DNA from: an uncultured Steroidobacter sp.
GTDB lineage: Bacteria; Pseudomonadota; Gammaproteobacteria; Steroidobacterales; Steroidobacteraceae
Assembly: GCA_946478975.1 (NCBI GenBank)
Contig: CAMLEO010000068.1
Location: 1-26,855 of the forward strand
Length of the DNA stretch: 26,855 nucleotides
Direction: 5' to 3'
Position numbers and translations under genes: made by a program. The notes under the pieces are model-generated. The model saw nothing but the letters and a program-made list of their open reading frames with translations. It had not been told where the DNA came from and searched no databases. This document shows, piece after piece, positions 1 through 8,899 of this stretch (positions within the stretch are counted from its first letter, which is position 1; each line of letters begins with the position of its first letter).

Positions 1-1052
1 TCCGGCAGCTGCACTTTGTTGCCGCCGAAGCCTGACTTGCTCGGCCGCGAACGACGCGTCGCCGACAGGCCGCCCTTGGAGTACGAGTCGCGCACCACAT
101 CGCCGAGTTGATAGATCGCGAGGATGTGACCGGCTTCGAGACCATCCTTCGAGCCGCGATTCAGCGCGACGACTTGATACTGGCCCATGACGGTGTGGCT
201 ACGCACGGCAATTACCGCCGCGTCGATATCCGCGTTCGGCGCGTGCGGCACGAAGTCCACATTCACATCCACCGACTCAGGGAACAACTTGTCGCCTTGC
301 AGGACTTCGCGCGCGGAGTCGGTCATCACCAGCTTCGCCGGATCGCCTTGAGTCGCGACGGGGCCCGAGCCCACATACATGCCCGAGTAACCGAGCAGCT
401 TGTTGTTGTCCGGATCGCGCAGCTCTTCTTCGACGTGCACGACGCTGTAACGAGTGTCTGTGGCCGCATCGCCGATGCCGCGTGCATACACTTCGTTGCC
501 GATCGCGCCGATCATGTGCGAGTCGCGCATCGCGACCACGTACGGCGCGGTCTTCACTTGATCCTTGGTCAGCAGCGTCGGGCGGCCCATGAAGCTGGCG
601 ACGATGTCATAAGGAATCGCGGTGACTGCCTCGCTCAACGGCGAGCGGCGCACTTCCGGCGACAGGCGCTTGCCGGTGCGGTTGCCTTCGCCGGTATCGC
701 CGCGCTGAGCGACGGTGAGGCGCGGCTGGCCATCCACATACACGAGCTTCAGCACGTCGCCCGGATAGATCAGGTGCGGGTTCGCGATCTGCGGGTTCAC
801 ATACCAGATTTCCGGCCAGTACCAGGGCTCCTTCAGGAACACCTTGGAAATGTCCCACAGGGTATCGCCGGTCTTGACGACGTATGTGTCCGGGGCGTCG
901 GCGGACAGCGGAATTTTGCTGCCGGCTCCGACGGTTTGCGCGGGACCTTCCTGGGCAGCCAGGGTGAGCGGTGTCAGGCCGGCGGTGACGGTCAGGCCAG
1001 CGACCAGGCTCAGCAGGATCGCCGGACGAAGTGCCAGATTCGCAGTTTTCAT
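1..1052 (-). CDS. LysM-domain envelope protein (3' end outside window)
   Basis: Reading the minus strand from an ATG at 1052 gives 350 codons with no stop before the window edge, so the C-terminus is missing. Residues 1-33 form a signal peptide (hydrophobic stretch about 11-28, then LAAQE). Residues 57-105 are a LysM peptidoglycan-binding domain (YVVKTGDTLWDIS ... NPHLIYPGDVLKL). The remainder is the long conserved tail of the proteobacterial LysM proteins encoded divergently from def, often beside dprA. It probably acts in the periplasm or on the wall; its exact role is not known. A long plus-strand open frame over the same bases (108-1169) is a shadow: it has no recognisable domain, while the minus frame has signal peptide and LysM in the right order. 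The ribosome site before ATG is weak (GGAG about 13 nt away). Confidence 0.93.
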   Translation of the reverse strand, partial: MKTANLALRPAILLSLVAGLTVTAGLTPLTLAAQEGPAQTVGAGSKIPLSADAPDTYVVKTGDTLWDISKVFLKEPWYWPEIWYVNPQIANPHLIYPGDVLKLVYVDGQPRLTVAQRGDTGEGNRTGKRLSPEVRRSPLSEAVTAIPYDIVASFMGRPTLLTKDQVKTAPYVVAMRDSHMIGAIGNEVYARGIGDAATDTRYSVVHVEEELRDPDNNKLLGYSGMYVGSGPVATQGDPAKLVMTDSAREVLQGDKLFPESVDVNVDFVPHAPNADIDAAVIAVRSHTVMGQYQVVALNRGSKDGLEAGHILAIYQLGDVVRDSYSKGGLSATRRSRPSKSGFGGNKVQLP

Positions 1053-1432
1053 GCGTTTCAACGAGCTCCCATTGCAGACCCTCTCCATCCCGTCCCGGCC
1101 CAGGCAATTCGCCGCTTATACTGCGGGGGTGGTTCGCTTGAGCTTCCGGGTGCGTCGCGCCGTGCGTAAGTTCTTCAATACGCACGCGAAAACACGCTCG
1201 GGGCCGACATTAAGTTCAACAGTGGCCGAACTTTAGCAGCAACATTGCAACGAGTGCAGAAATGGGCCTCCATCCCGAGACCTGGTTCTCATTCCTGCTT
1301 TTGGATTCGCCGCAGCTGCCTTTTTCGGACCTTTTCATCGCATCGTCTGGGTCGGCTGATGCCGCGGGGGTCTTGTTTCCCGGCAATTCGACTGCAGACT
1401 AGGCGAGTCTCCACCTTTTGACGTCTTCGAAC
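1053..1432. promoter_or_regulatory. Divergent intergenic region between lysM gene and def
   Basis: This 380-bp gap separates two divergent genes and must carry both promoters. On the minus strand a TATAAG hexamer at 1120-1115 lies 63 nt before the lysM ATG and could be a -10 box, but no good -35 sits at 17 nt. No clear sigma-70 promoter for def stands out, and I see no convincing small gene or RNA here. Confidence 0.35.
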
Positions 1433-1963
1433 ATGGCACTACTTCCGATTCTCGAATTCCCGGATCCGCGCCTGAGAACGCGCGCGCAGCCCGTGGAGCA
1501 GGTGGATGCCGCCCTCCGCAAGCTGATCGACGATATGTTCGAGACCATGTACGCCGCCCCGGGCATCGGCCTGGCGGCGACCCAGGTCAATGTTCATAAA
1601 AGACTGCTGGTCATCGACATCAGCGAAAAACGCAATGAGCGCCTGGCGCTGATCAACCCCGAGATCGTCAGCCACAGCGGCATGGAGGAGACGGAAGAGG
1701 GCTGCCTGTCGGTCCCCGGCATCTACGAAAAAGTGAAGCGCGCCGAGCAGATCCGAGTGCGGGCGCTGGATCGCGACGGCAAGCAGATCGAATTCGATGC
1801 CGATGGGCTGCTGGCGGTGTGCATCCAGCACGAGATGGATCATCTGGAAGGCAAGTTGTTCGTCGACTACCTGTCTGATCTCAAGCGCACCCGGATTCGG
1901 AAGAAGCTGGAGAAGGAGCGGAAGGAGAAGGCGACGGAGCAGCAGAGGTCTCGCGCGCTTTAA
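1433..1963 (+). CDS. def: Peptide deformylase
   Basis: Removes the N-formyl group from nascent proteins in the cytoplasm, using a metal ion. All three family motifs are present: GIGLAATQV (residues 44-52), EGCLSVP with metal ligand Cys91, and QHEMDH with ligands His133 and His137 and catalytic Glu134. These match the spacing of the E. coli enzyme (Cys90, His132, Glu133, His136). The 176-residue length is normal. I chose the ATG at 1433 because [15 protein letters not shown] aligns with the usual N-terminus; an in-frame TTG at 1418 would add five residues. It is followed, after a 309-bp gap with an inverted-repeat element, by its pathway partner fmt. Confidence 0.97.
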   Translation: MALLPILEFPDPRLRTRAQPVEQVDAALRKLIDDMFETMYAAPGIGLAATQVNVHKRLLVIDISEKRNERLALINPEIVSHSGMEETEEGCLSVPGIYEKVKRAEQIRVRALDRDGKQIEFDADGLLAVCIQHEMDHLEGKLFVDYLSDLKRTRIRKKLEKERKEKATEQQRSRAL

Positions 1964-1986
1964 GCGTCAAGAGGGACCTGCGGCTC

Positions 1987-2152
1987 GCGCCGCCGAGGTG
2001 GGTGGAGTATCTCTCCCCGGCGCCGCGCACCGCCCTTGTCCGCGCTCATCGCGCGGACTGTATGCGTTACGTCCATGTAGCTGCTGCTGGGCCCAGCGTC
2101 CCTGCTGGAGCCAAGCCGCCGGTGAGAGATACCCCACCCACCTCGCCGGCGC
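1987..2152. repeat. 166-bp element with 38-bp imperfect inverted repeats
   Basis: Arms at 1987-2024 and 2115-2152 are inverted copies matching at about 34 of 38 positions by hand alignment. The cores (1995-2015 and 2124-2144) match at 20 of 21 bases, reading GAGGTGGGTGG..TATCTCTC. The 90-bp interior holds a perfect 7-bp stem with a 5-nt loop (2039-2057) and a perfect 12-bp palindrome GCTGGGCCCAGC (2086-2097). No protein is encoded and no target-site duplication is obvious. It could be a miniature inverted-repeat transposable element, a REP/BIME-like element, or a structured leader of fmt. Confidence 0.75.
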
Positions 2153-2210
2153 CGAAACATTAGCTGCACTTTGAAAGCGCACTCCGGAAGCGTCCTCAGG
2201 CTCTGCCACC

Positions 2211-2262
2211 AACGCCACTTCTCAATCTTAAGTAGACTTGCCCGCCGCAAACGCCACTTCTC
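2211..2262. repeat. 13-bp direct repeat ahead of fmt
   Basis: AACGCCACTTCTC occurs at 2211-2223 and again at 2250-2262, start to start 39 bp, with the second copy ending 10 bp before the fmt GTG. Bases just before each copy are also partly alike (GCCACC / GCCGCC). It may be a small local duplication or a protein-binding pair. Confidence 0.6.
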
Positions 2263-2272
2263 GTAGTCACCA

Positions 2273-3250
2273 GTGTCTCAGTCCCTCTCCCTAATCTTTG
2301 CCGGCACCCCCGAGTTCTCCGTGCCCGCGCTCGAGGCCCTGATCGCCTCACGGCACCGCGTGCTCGCCGTTTACACGCAGCCGGACCGCCCGGCGGGGCG
2401 CGGGCAGCAAGTGACGATGAGCGCCGTGAAGCAGTGCGCGCTCGCTCACTCATTACCCGTGGAGCAGCCCCTGACGTTGAAAGATCCGGCGGCAGTCGAG
2501 CACCTCGCGCACTGGAAAGCAGATCTGATGATCGTCGTCGCCTACGGTCTCCTGCTCCCGAAAGCAGTGTTAGAAACACCGCGGCTCGGCTGCGTGAACA
2601 TTCACGCATCGCTGCTGCCTCGCTGGCGCGGCGCCGCGCCGATTCAGCGCGCGATTCAAGCGGGCGACAAAGAAACGGGCGTGACGATCATGCAAATGGA
2701 TGTCGGCCTCGACACCGGTCCGATGTTGCTCGAACGCGCGATCCCGATCGGTCCTCGCGACATCGCGGGTCCCGACATCTCTCACGGCCCTCGCCTCGGC
2801 GGGCCGAATCTGCACGACCGGCTCTCCGCGCTCGGTGCCGAAGCAATCATCGAGGCGATCGACGCAATCGCTGCAGGTACAGCGACGCCTCGCCCTCAAC
2901 CGCAGGAAGGCGCGACGTACGCATCGAAGATCCGCAAAGAAGAAGCACTGATCGACTGGAGCAAATCCGCAGTCGAAATCGATCGACTCGTGCGCGCCTT
3001 CAATCCGTGGCCCATCGCCGAGACTCGGTTGAATGGCCAACAGCTGCGCATCTGGAGCGCGACTCCACTCGCGACAAAATCATCTGCAGCCCCAGGCACT
3101 GTGATCGCGACGAGCGCAGAAGGAATCGATGTCGCCACCGGCGACGGAGTACTGCAACTCACCCGCGTGCAGGCACCGGGTCGCAAGGCGATGCCGGTCG
3201 CCGATTTCTTGAAAGCAAATCGCCCTGAAGGCGCGGTTCTCGGCGCGTGA
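2273..3250 (+). CDS. fmt: Methionyl-tRNA formyltransferase
   Basis: Transfers a formyl group from 10-formyltetrahydrofolate to initiator Met-tRNA in the cytoplasm. Visible are the N-terminal Rossmann start (LIFAGTPEFSVPALEAL), the catalytic set Asn109, His111 and Asp147 in VNIHASLLPRWRGAAPIQ and MQMDVGLDTGPML, and the C-terminal domain (AFNPWP, VATGDGVLQL). Its 325 residues compare with 315 in E. coli. The extra length includes about 12 residues near 166-178 (GPDISHGPRLGG) between the catalytic domain and the linker. The start is GTG at 2273. Its stop overlaps the start of rsmB by four bases (GTGA), so the two are translationally coupled. Confidence 0.97.
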   Translation: MSQSLSLIFAGTPEFSVPALEALIASRHRVLAVYTQPDRPAGRGQQVTMSAVKQCALAHSLPVEQPLTLKDPAAVEHLAHWKADLMIVVAYGLLLPKAVLETPRLGCVNIHASLLPRWRGAAPIQRAIQAGDKETGVTIMQMDVGLDTGPMLLERAIPIGPRDIAGPDISHGPRLGGPNLHDRLSALGAEAIIEAIDAIAAGTATPRPQPQEGATYASKIRKEEALIDWSKSAVEIDRLVRAFNPWPIAETRLNGQQLRIWSATPLATKSSAAPGTVIATSAEGIDVATGDGVLQLTRVQAPGRKAMPVADFLKANRPEGAVLGA

Positions 3251-4644
3251 GCTCGTCCGCCGCAGTTCGGGCCAAAGCGGCCACAGTGGTCGCTGACGTC
3301 GCCGCGCACGGGCGCTCGCTCGATGCCGCGCTCACGTTCGATGCAAACTGGAGCAAACAAGAGCGCGGACTGTTGCGGTCGCTGTGTTACGACAGTATTC
3401 GCTGGTACATCCGATTAGATACATTGCTCGGGCGACTGCTGAGTCGTCCGAATCAAACGCTCGAACCTGAGATTCGCGCGCTCGCCATCGTGGGCCTGTG
3501 TCAGTTGCTATACACGGACATTCCCGCGCACGCGGCTGTCGCGGAAACGGTCGCGGCGACGCGCCTGCTGAATCAGCCGCGCGCATCGGGATTCATCAAT
3601 GCCATTCTGCGTCGCTGTCAGCGTGAACAAGCGCAGTTGCTGCCGCAGATCGATCGTGATCTTGCCGTGCGCACCGCGCACCCACGTTGGCTGGTGGAGA
3701 AATTGCGGAAAGATTGGCGCGAGCACGCGAACGAAATTCTCGATGCCAACAATCAGCGGCCGCCGTTCTGGATCCGCGTGAATCGGCTACGAGCAACCGC
3801 TGCGAACTATCGAGCGACGTTGCAGGAGAAGCAGATCGGCGTGACGGCAAGCCTGTTCGATGGCACCGCGCTGCTGTTGGACAAAGCCATGGATGTCGGC
3901 GATTTACCGGGATTCGAACAAGGATGGGTTTCCGTGCAGGATGCCGCGGCTCAGCTCGCCGCGCATTTAGTAGATCCGCAAGCGGGCGAGCGCATTCTCG
4001 ACGCATGCGCCGCGCCGGGCGGCAAAACCGGACATCTGCTCGAACTCGCGCCTGAACTCGCCGCGCTCACCGCGGTCGATCTCTCTTCGGAGCGCTTGGA
4101 ACGCGTCCAGCAGAATTTGCAGCGATTGGGTTTGTCCGCGCGGATCGTCGCGAGCGATGCCGCCGAGACCACGCGCTGGTGGGACGGCCAGCGGTTCCAT
4201 CGCATCCTGCTCGATGTGCCGTGTTCAGCCACGGGCGTGATCCGCCGCCATCCGGACATCAAGCTGCTGCGCCGGAGCGATGACATCGCGGCGCTGGCGG
4301 CACGCCAATCGCAGTTGTTGCGCAGCTTGTGGCCGCTGCTGCTGCCTGGGGGCCGGCTGGTCTATGCAAGCTGCTCGGTCTTGCAGGCTGAAACCACCGC
4401 GGTGATCGCGCAGTTTCTCGCCGACGAGCCGACCGCGCGGGACGCAACTAACGACAGGTTGAACGCGCTGGGAGCTTTCCTGCCGCAGGCCCTGCGCGAG
4501 GGAACGGAGCCGGGTGTTCACGGCTTACGAATTGCTCCAGGCCCTGCGAGGATGAACGCAGACCGGGCCGCCGGGATGGATGGTTTTTATTATGCTGTGC
4601 TCGAGAAGTCGACCAACAAAGCACTTCCCGGCACAGGCCCGTAA
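3247..4644 (+). CDS. rsmB: 16S rRNA m5C967 methyltransferase
   Basis: Methylates C967 of 16S rRNA with S-adenosylmethionine. The N-terminal about 130 residues are the NusB-like RNA-binding domain. The catalytic domain shows the SAM loop DACAAPGGKTG (residues 252-262), VDLSSERLERV, and the two active-site cysteines: Cys326 in DVPCSATG and Cys376 in YASCSV. The length of 465 residues is slightly above E. coli RsmB (429). The start is GTG at 3247, overlapping the fmt stop. Def-fmt-rsmB is the classic gammaproteobacterial order; in E. coli trkA follows, whereas here a DUF4390 gene and a two-component pair follow. Confidence 0.97.
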   Translation: MSSSAAVRAKAATVVADVAAHGRSLDAALTFDANWSKQERGLLRSLCYDSIRWYIRLDTLLGRLLSRPNQTLEPEIRALAIVGLCQLLYTDIPAHAAVAETVAATRLLNQPRASGFINAILRRCQREQAQLLPQIDRDLAVRTAHPRWLVEKLRKDWREHANEILDANNQRPPFWIRVNRLRATAANYRATLQEKQIGVTASLFDGTALLLDKAMDVGDLPGFEQGWVSVQDAAAQLAAHLVDPQAGERILDACAAPGGKTGHLLELAPELAALTAVDLSSERLERVQQNLQRLGLSARIVASDAAETTRWWDGQRFHRILLDVPCSATGVIRRHPDIKLLRRSDDIAALAARQSQLLRSLWPLLLPGGRLVYASCSVLQAETTAVIAQFLADEPTARDATNDRLNALGAFLPQALREGTEPGVHGLRIAPGPARMNADRAAGMDGFYYAVLEKSTNKALPGTGP

Positions 4645-4670
4645 TCTCGGTTTCGGTTAAGGATCCTTTC

Positions 4671-5294
4671 GTGGCGGCAAGCCCAACCTGGCGCAGCGCG
4701 CTCTGCCTCGGCGGGCCGGACACAGTCCGGCGGCCGGTGGCATGGTTCATTGCCGCGGCGCTGGTGCTGTTGAGCTGCGCGTACCACGGTGTCGCAGCAG
4801 CCGAGACGCGCTTCGAAGTCCGCTCCGCCTATATCGAGCCCGCGGATCGCGTTTACGAGCTGAACGCCACGCTTAACTTCGATCTGCCTGAAGGCGCGCG
4901 CGCGGCCATTCGCGAAGGCGTGCCGCTCACGCTGCATCTGGAGATCGTCGTCAAGCGCCAGCGCAATTACTGGCTGGACGAGACGGTCGCCACCCTCGAC
5001 CAGTATTACGAACTCGCCTACCGCGCCTTGAGCGAACGCTACCTGGTGCGCAATCTGAATAGCGGCCAGCAGGCGTCCTATGCAACGCTCGATGCCGCGC
5101 TCGACGCGATGCGCGTGATCAGCCGCCTGCCCATCCTCGACCAGTCGCTGGTGTGGCCGAACCGGCACCACGAAATCAGTGTGCGCGGCAATCTGGATGT
5201 GCGCACAATGCCCGATGCCTTGCGCTTCGTGCTGTTCTGGTCGGACGACTGGCGACAGCGCAGCGAGTGGTACACATGGTCGCCGCAACTCTGA
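4671..5294 (+). CDS. DUF4390 family secreted or membrane-anchored protein
   Basis: A 207-residue protein with one hydrophobic segment (about 24-43, AWFIAAALVLLSCAYHGVAAAE) that looks like a signal peptide. The body, with FEVRSAYIE, YELNATLNFDLP, ALREGVPLTLHLEI-like and RFVLFWSDDWRQRSEWY-like stretches, fits DUF4390. Such proteins are often encoded between rsmB and an NtrY-type kinase in gammaproteobacteria, as here. Function is unknown; the location suggests a periplasmic role linked to the kinase. The start is GTG at 4671; a GTG at 4737 would place the hydrophobic segment at the very N-terminus and is a fair alternative. Its end overlaps the kinase start by 19 bp. Confidence 0.85.
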   Translation: MAASPTWRSALCLGGPDTVRRPVAWFIAAALVLLSCAYHGVAAAETRFEVRSAYIEPADRVYELNATLNFDLPEGARAAIREGVPLTLHLEIVVKRQRNYWLDETVATLDQYYELAYRALSERYLVRNLNSGQQASYATLDAALDAMRVISRLPILDQSLVWPNRHHEISVRGNLDVRTMPDALRFVLFWSDDWRQRSEWYTWSPQL

Positions 5295-7510
5295 AACGCA
5301 CACTGGTCTCGATCCTGGTGCTCATCGGATCGGGGCTGTGGGTGGCTGCGCTGCTGATCATGGCGCAGACCGTGCAACAGTCCGCGCACTTCAGCGACCT
5401 CCATCCCTTCATCGTCGGCGTCAACGTCGCCGGCTTGCTCGTGCTGCTGATTCTCATTGGCGGCCGGCTGCTGCAGCTGGTGCGCGACTGGCGCAAGCGC
5501 GTGGTCGGCTCACGGCTCGAAGCGCGCATGGTGTGGATGTCGGCGACGCTCGCGATGGCGCCGCTGCTGCTGGTCTTCTATTTCTCGATCGTGTTTCTCA
5601 ACCGCGGCATCGACAGCTGGTTCCACGTCGAGATTCGCCAGGGCCTGGAAGATGCGTTGACATTGTCACGCGCCGCGCTCGATCTGCGCATGCGCGAATA
5701 TCTGGAACGAACACGCGCTGTGGCCGCGCGCATTGCCCCCGCGCGCGCAGATGCAATTCGCAGACTCGATGAGCTGCGGCAGGAAAACCAGGCGACCGAG
5801 CTGACGCTGCTCGGCTCCAACAGCCGCATCATCGCGACCAGTTCGGATCGCATCGGCGAGATGCCGTCACCGTTGACCGATGAGATGACCATGCAAGTGC
5901 GGCAGGGCCGCGACTACGTGGCTCTGGATCCAGTCTCGGGCGGTGGTTATCTCGTGCGCACCGCCGTGCGTGTGCCGCAGGTATTGCCCGGCGATGAGAT
6001 GCGCATGTTAGAGGCGATCTATCCGATCGAACGGCGCTTGGGCGAGCTTGCGGATACAGTCGAGGCTTCGTATCAGCGTTACGGCGAGAAGGCGCGCCTG
6101 CGCGAACCGCTGAAATCCAGCTTCACGCTCACGCTGACATTGGTGCTGCTGTTGTCCTTGTTCGGCGCGCTGTACGGCGCGTTCTGGGCCGCGCGACGAT
6201 TGGTGCGTCCGATCCAGGACTTGGTCGCAGGTACGCGCGCGGTCGCGAAAGGCGATTTCGATTTGCGGTTGCCGCTGACCTCGCATGACGAGATGGGCAT
6301 CCTGGTCCATTCCTTTAATGACATGACCAAGCGCCTCGCGCGGGCACGCGAAGAGACGCGGCTCGTGCAACAGGCGGTGGAAGCGGAGCGCGCCAATCTC
6401 GCGGTCATTCTGGCGAGGTTGTCGACCGGCGTAATTTCCTTGGAAGCAGACCGCACGATCCGCACAGCGAACCAGGCCGCGTGTTCGATTCTCGGCGTCG
6501 AAGTTGAAGCGCTCATCGGCAAGCCGTTGGCGCAGACAGGCCTGGAAAGCGCGCTGTTCGAACAGTTCCAGACCGCATGCAGCACGCACTTGGAAAGCGG
6601 CCAGACCGAGTGGCGCGAGCAGCTCGTGCTTCAAGGCGATTCCACCCGCCGCATCCTGATGTGCGCGTGCACCGCGCTGTCCGGTGAAGATCAGACGCCG
6701 AGCGGCTTCGTCATCGTGTTCGACGACATCACGACGCTGCTACAGGCACAGCGCGATGCCGCCTGGGGCGAGGTCGCGCGCCGCCTGGCGCACGAAATCA
6801 AAAACCCATTGACGCCAATTCAGCTCTCGGCCGAGCGCCTGCGTCGTAAGCTGCTAGGCCACATCGACGAGGCGCAGGGTCAGATGCTGGATCGGGCCAC
6901 GCACACCATCGTGCAGCAGGTGGAGGCGATGAAGGAGATGGTCAACGCCTTCAGCGAATACGCGCGCGCGCCGGAGATGGATGTGTCACGCTTCGACCTG
7001 AACCAGCTGATCGGCGAAGTGGCGGAGCTGTATCGGGCGCCGGGCCGGCCGGGCACCAGCCTGCAGTTGCAGCCGCTGCCGGAAATCGAAGCCGATCGTG
7101 GCCGGATGCGGCAGATCATCCATAATTTGCTGGCCAATGCCTGGGAGGCGTTGGAAGGCGTGCCGAATCCGTCCGTGCGCGTGACCACGCGGTTGCTCGA
7201 ACAGGGCATGACCACCGCGGGTCTGCCGGGCGGCCGCGCCGCCGAGATCGTGGTGGAGGACAATGGACCGGGATTCCGGCCGGATGTGATCGGCCAGGTC
7301 TTCGATCCTTATGTAACGACCAAACCGAAAGGCACGGGTCTGGGGCTCGCGATCGTGAAAAAGATTGTCGAAGAACACGGTGGCGCCATAGATGCGGATA
7401 ATGTGCGCACAGGGGGTGCGCGGGTGCGCATCGAACTACCGTTGACCGCGGTACGCGGTGGCGGTCCGATGCGTGAACGGCGTACCGGACCGAGGAGGGA
7501 GCGGGCATGA
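5276..7510 (+). CDS. NtrY-like membrane sensor histidine kinase
   Basis: A 744-residue sensor kinase. There are three N-terminal membrane helices (about 9-31, 45-67, 85-108), a periplasmic sensor region of about 170 residues and a fourth helix near 281-305. A HAMP linker (RRLVRPIQDLVAGTRAVAKGD), a PAS domain, a HisKA domain with phospho-acceptor His506 in RLAHEIKNPLTP, and an ATPase domain (NLLANAWEAL, VEDNGPGF, GTGLGLAIVKKI) follow. This is the NtrY architecture. I chose the ATG at 5276, which overlaps the DUF4390 gene by 19 bp; an upstream extension to 5153 lies inside that gene and is arginine- and cysteine-rich out-of-frame coding. The stop overlaps the regulator start (ATGA). The signal is not known. 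Confidence 0.93.
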   Translation: MVAATLKRTLVSILVLIGSGLWVAALLIMAQTVQQSAHFSDLHPFIVGVNVAGLLVLLILIGGRLLQLVRDWRKRVVGSRLEARMVWMSATLAMAPLLLVFYFSIVFLNRGIDSWFHVEIRQGLEDALTLSRAALDLRMREYLERTRAVAARIAPARADAIRRLDELRQENQATELTLLGSNSRIIATSSDRIGEMPSPLTDEMTMQVRQGRDYVALDPVSGGGYLVRTAVRVPQVLPGDEMRMLEAIYPIERRLGELADTVEASYQRYGEKARLREPLKSSFTLTLTLVLLLSLFGALYGAFWAARRLVRPIQDLVAGTRAVAKGDFDLRLPLTSHDEMGILVHSFNDMTKRLARAREETRLVQQAVEAERANLAVILARLSTGVISLEADRTIRTANQAACSILGVEVEALIGKPLAQTGLESALFEQFQTACSTHLESGQTEWREQLVLQGDSTRRILMCACTALSGEDQTPSGFVIVFDDITTLLQAQRDAAWGEVARRLAHEIKNPLTPIQLSAERLRRKLLGHIDEAQGQMLDRATHTIVQQVEAMKEMVNAFSEYARAPEMDVSRFDLNQLIGEVAELYRAPGRPGTSLQLQPLPEIEADRGRMRQIIHNLLANAWEALEGVPNPSVRVTTRLLEQGMTTAGLPGGRAAEIVVEDNGPGFRPDVIGQVFDPYVTTKPKGTGLGLAIVKKIVEEHGGAIDADNVRTGGARVRIELPLTAVRGGGPMRERRTGPRRERA

Positions 7511-8868
7511 GTGCAGCGCGCATACTAGTCGTCGATGACGAAAGCGAAATCCGTGGGCTCTTGAAGGAGATCCTCGCGGATGAAGGTTATGAAGTAGACG
7601 TCGCCGCGGACGCCGCCGAAGCGCGCGCCGCGCGTGCTCAGCACGACCCGGATTTGGTGCTGCTGGACATCTGGATGCCGGACACTGATGGCATCACTCT
7701 GCTGCGCGAATGGGTGCAGCCGAACGGGACTTCGTGCCCGGTCGTGATGATGTCTGGTCACGGCACCGTCGAAACCGCGGTCGAAGCCACGCGACTCGGC
7801 GCATTCGATTTCGTCGAGAAGCCACTGTCCCTCGCCAAGTTGTTACGTACCGTGGAGCGTGCGCTCGACTCGGGTCGTAACAAACGCCTCAGCGGACGCT
7901 CTTTAGTGCCGCCGCTGATTGCGCCCGTCGGCAAGAGCCGCGCGATGGCAGCGCTGCGCGAACAAGTTCAACAAGTCGCGCCTCATGAAACACCCGTGCT
8001 CATCGTCGGCGAACCCGGCAGCGGGCGCGAAGCGTTCGCGCGTTACATACATTCGCTGAGCCCTCGCGCCACCGCGCCGTTCGTGCAGCTCGTTGCCACA
8101 GGCGTGAGCGACGAAGGCGCTGCCGCCGCGTTACACGGCACGGAAGATTCAAACGGCGTCCACGCCGGTGTGTTCGAGCAGGCCGCGGGCGGCGTGTTGT
8201 TTATCAATGGCGTCGAAGATCTGCCGCCCAAAGCGCAAGGCCTGCTCGTGTCCGCATTGGAAACAAAGAGCTTCGTACGCGTCGGCGGCGCGACGCCGGT
8301 CGGCATCAACGTGCGCATCATCGGCTCCGCAACTTCGCGCTTCTTGAATGCGGAAGGCACGGGCGTGCGCCTCGAACTGCTGTCACGTTTGAACGTCATC
8401 ACCTTGAACGTGCCGCCGCTGCGCGATTACTCACAGGACGTTCCTGATCTCTTGCGCCACTATGTCGATCGTCTCGTCGACGAGCAGCATCTGCCGTTCC
8501 GCCGCTTCGGCGTCGCCGCCCAGAACCGCCTGCGCAACTACCCGTGGCCCGGCAACGTTCGCGAACTCCGCAATCTCGTACAGCGCCTGCTGATCCTCGG
8601 CGGCGAAGAAGAGATCCGCCTCGAAGAAATCGAACGCGAGCTCGCGGCGCACGCGCCGACCAATGAGCCGCTCGTCAAACAAGACTTGTTAGCTCTGCCT
8701 CTGCGCGAAGCTCGCGAACATTTCGAGCGCGCGTATTTGCAGCAGCAGCTGATACTTTGCAACGGCAAGGTGGGGCAGCTGGCGAAGCGAGTGGGAATGG
8801 AGCGGACGCATTTGTATCGGAAGCTGAGATCGCTGGGGGTGGATTTCAGGCAGCTGGCGGAAGACTAA
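7507..8868 (+). CDS. NtrX-like response regulator with degenerate sigma-54 AAA+ domain
   Basis: A 453-residue response regulator. The receiver domain is intact (Asp10, Asp11, phospho-acceptor Asp54, Lys105). The central region aligns with sigma-54 activators but has lost key residues. Walker A reads GEPGSGRE (168-175) with Arg174 in place of Lys, the GAFTGA loop is missing (a run around 208-221 replaces it), and Walker B reads VLFING (230-235) with Asn and Gly in place of Asp and Glu. The C-terminus is a Fis-type helix-turn-helix (GKVGQLAKRVGMERTHLYRKL). It should bind DNA and be phosphorylated by the overlapping kinase, but probably cannot hydrolyse ATP to open sigma-54 promoters. Family assignment is by architecture and context. 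Confidence 0.92.
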   Translation: MSAARILVVDDESEIRGLLKEILADEGYEVDVAADAAEARAARAQHDPDLVLLDIWMPDTDGITLLREWVQPNGTSCPVVMMSGHGTVETAVEATRLGAFDFVEKPLSLAKLLRTVERALDSGRNKRLSGRSLVPPLIAPVGKSRAMAALREQVQQVAPHETPVLIVGEPGSGREAFARYIHSLSPRATAPFVQLVATGVSDEGAAAALHGTEDSNGVHAGVFEQAAGGVLFINGVEDLPPKAQGLLVSALETKSFVRVGGATPVGINVRIIGSATSRFLNAEGTGVRLELLSRLNVITLNVPPLRDYSQDVPDLLRHYVDRLVDEQHLPFRRFGVAAQNRLRNYPWPGNVRELRNLVQRLLILGGEEEIRLEEIERELAAHAPTNEPLVKQDLLALPLREAREHFERAYLQQQLILCNGKVGQLAKRVGMERTHLYRKLRSLGVDFRQLAED

Positions 8869-8899
8869 TAAAAACTTCGATGAGTGCGGGGTCTCGGTC

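Noticed and set aside
108..1169. Long plus-strand open frame of 353 codons
   Set aside because: It is antisense to the LysM gene, rich in His and Arg with no domain. The minus frame has a signal peptide and LysM motif and simply runs off the window edge.
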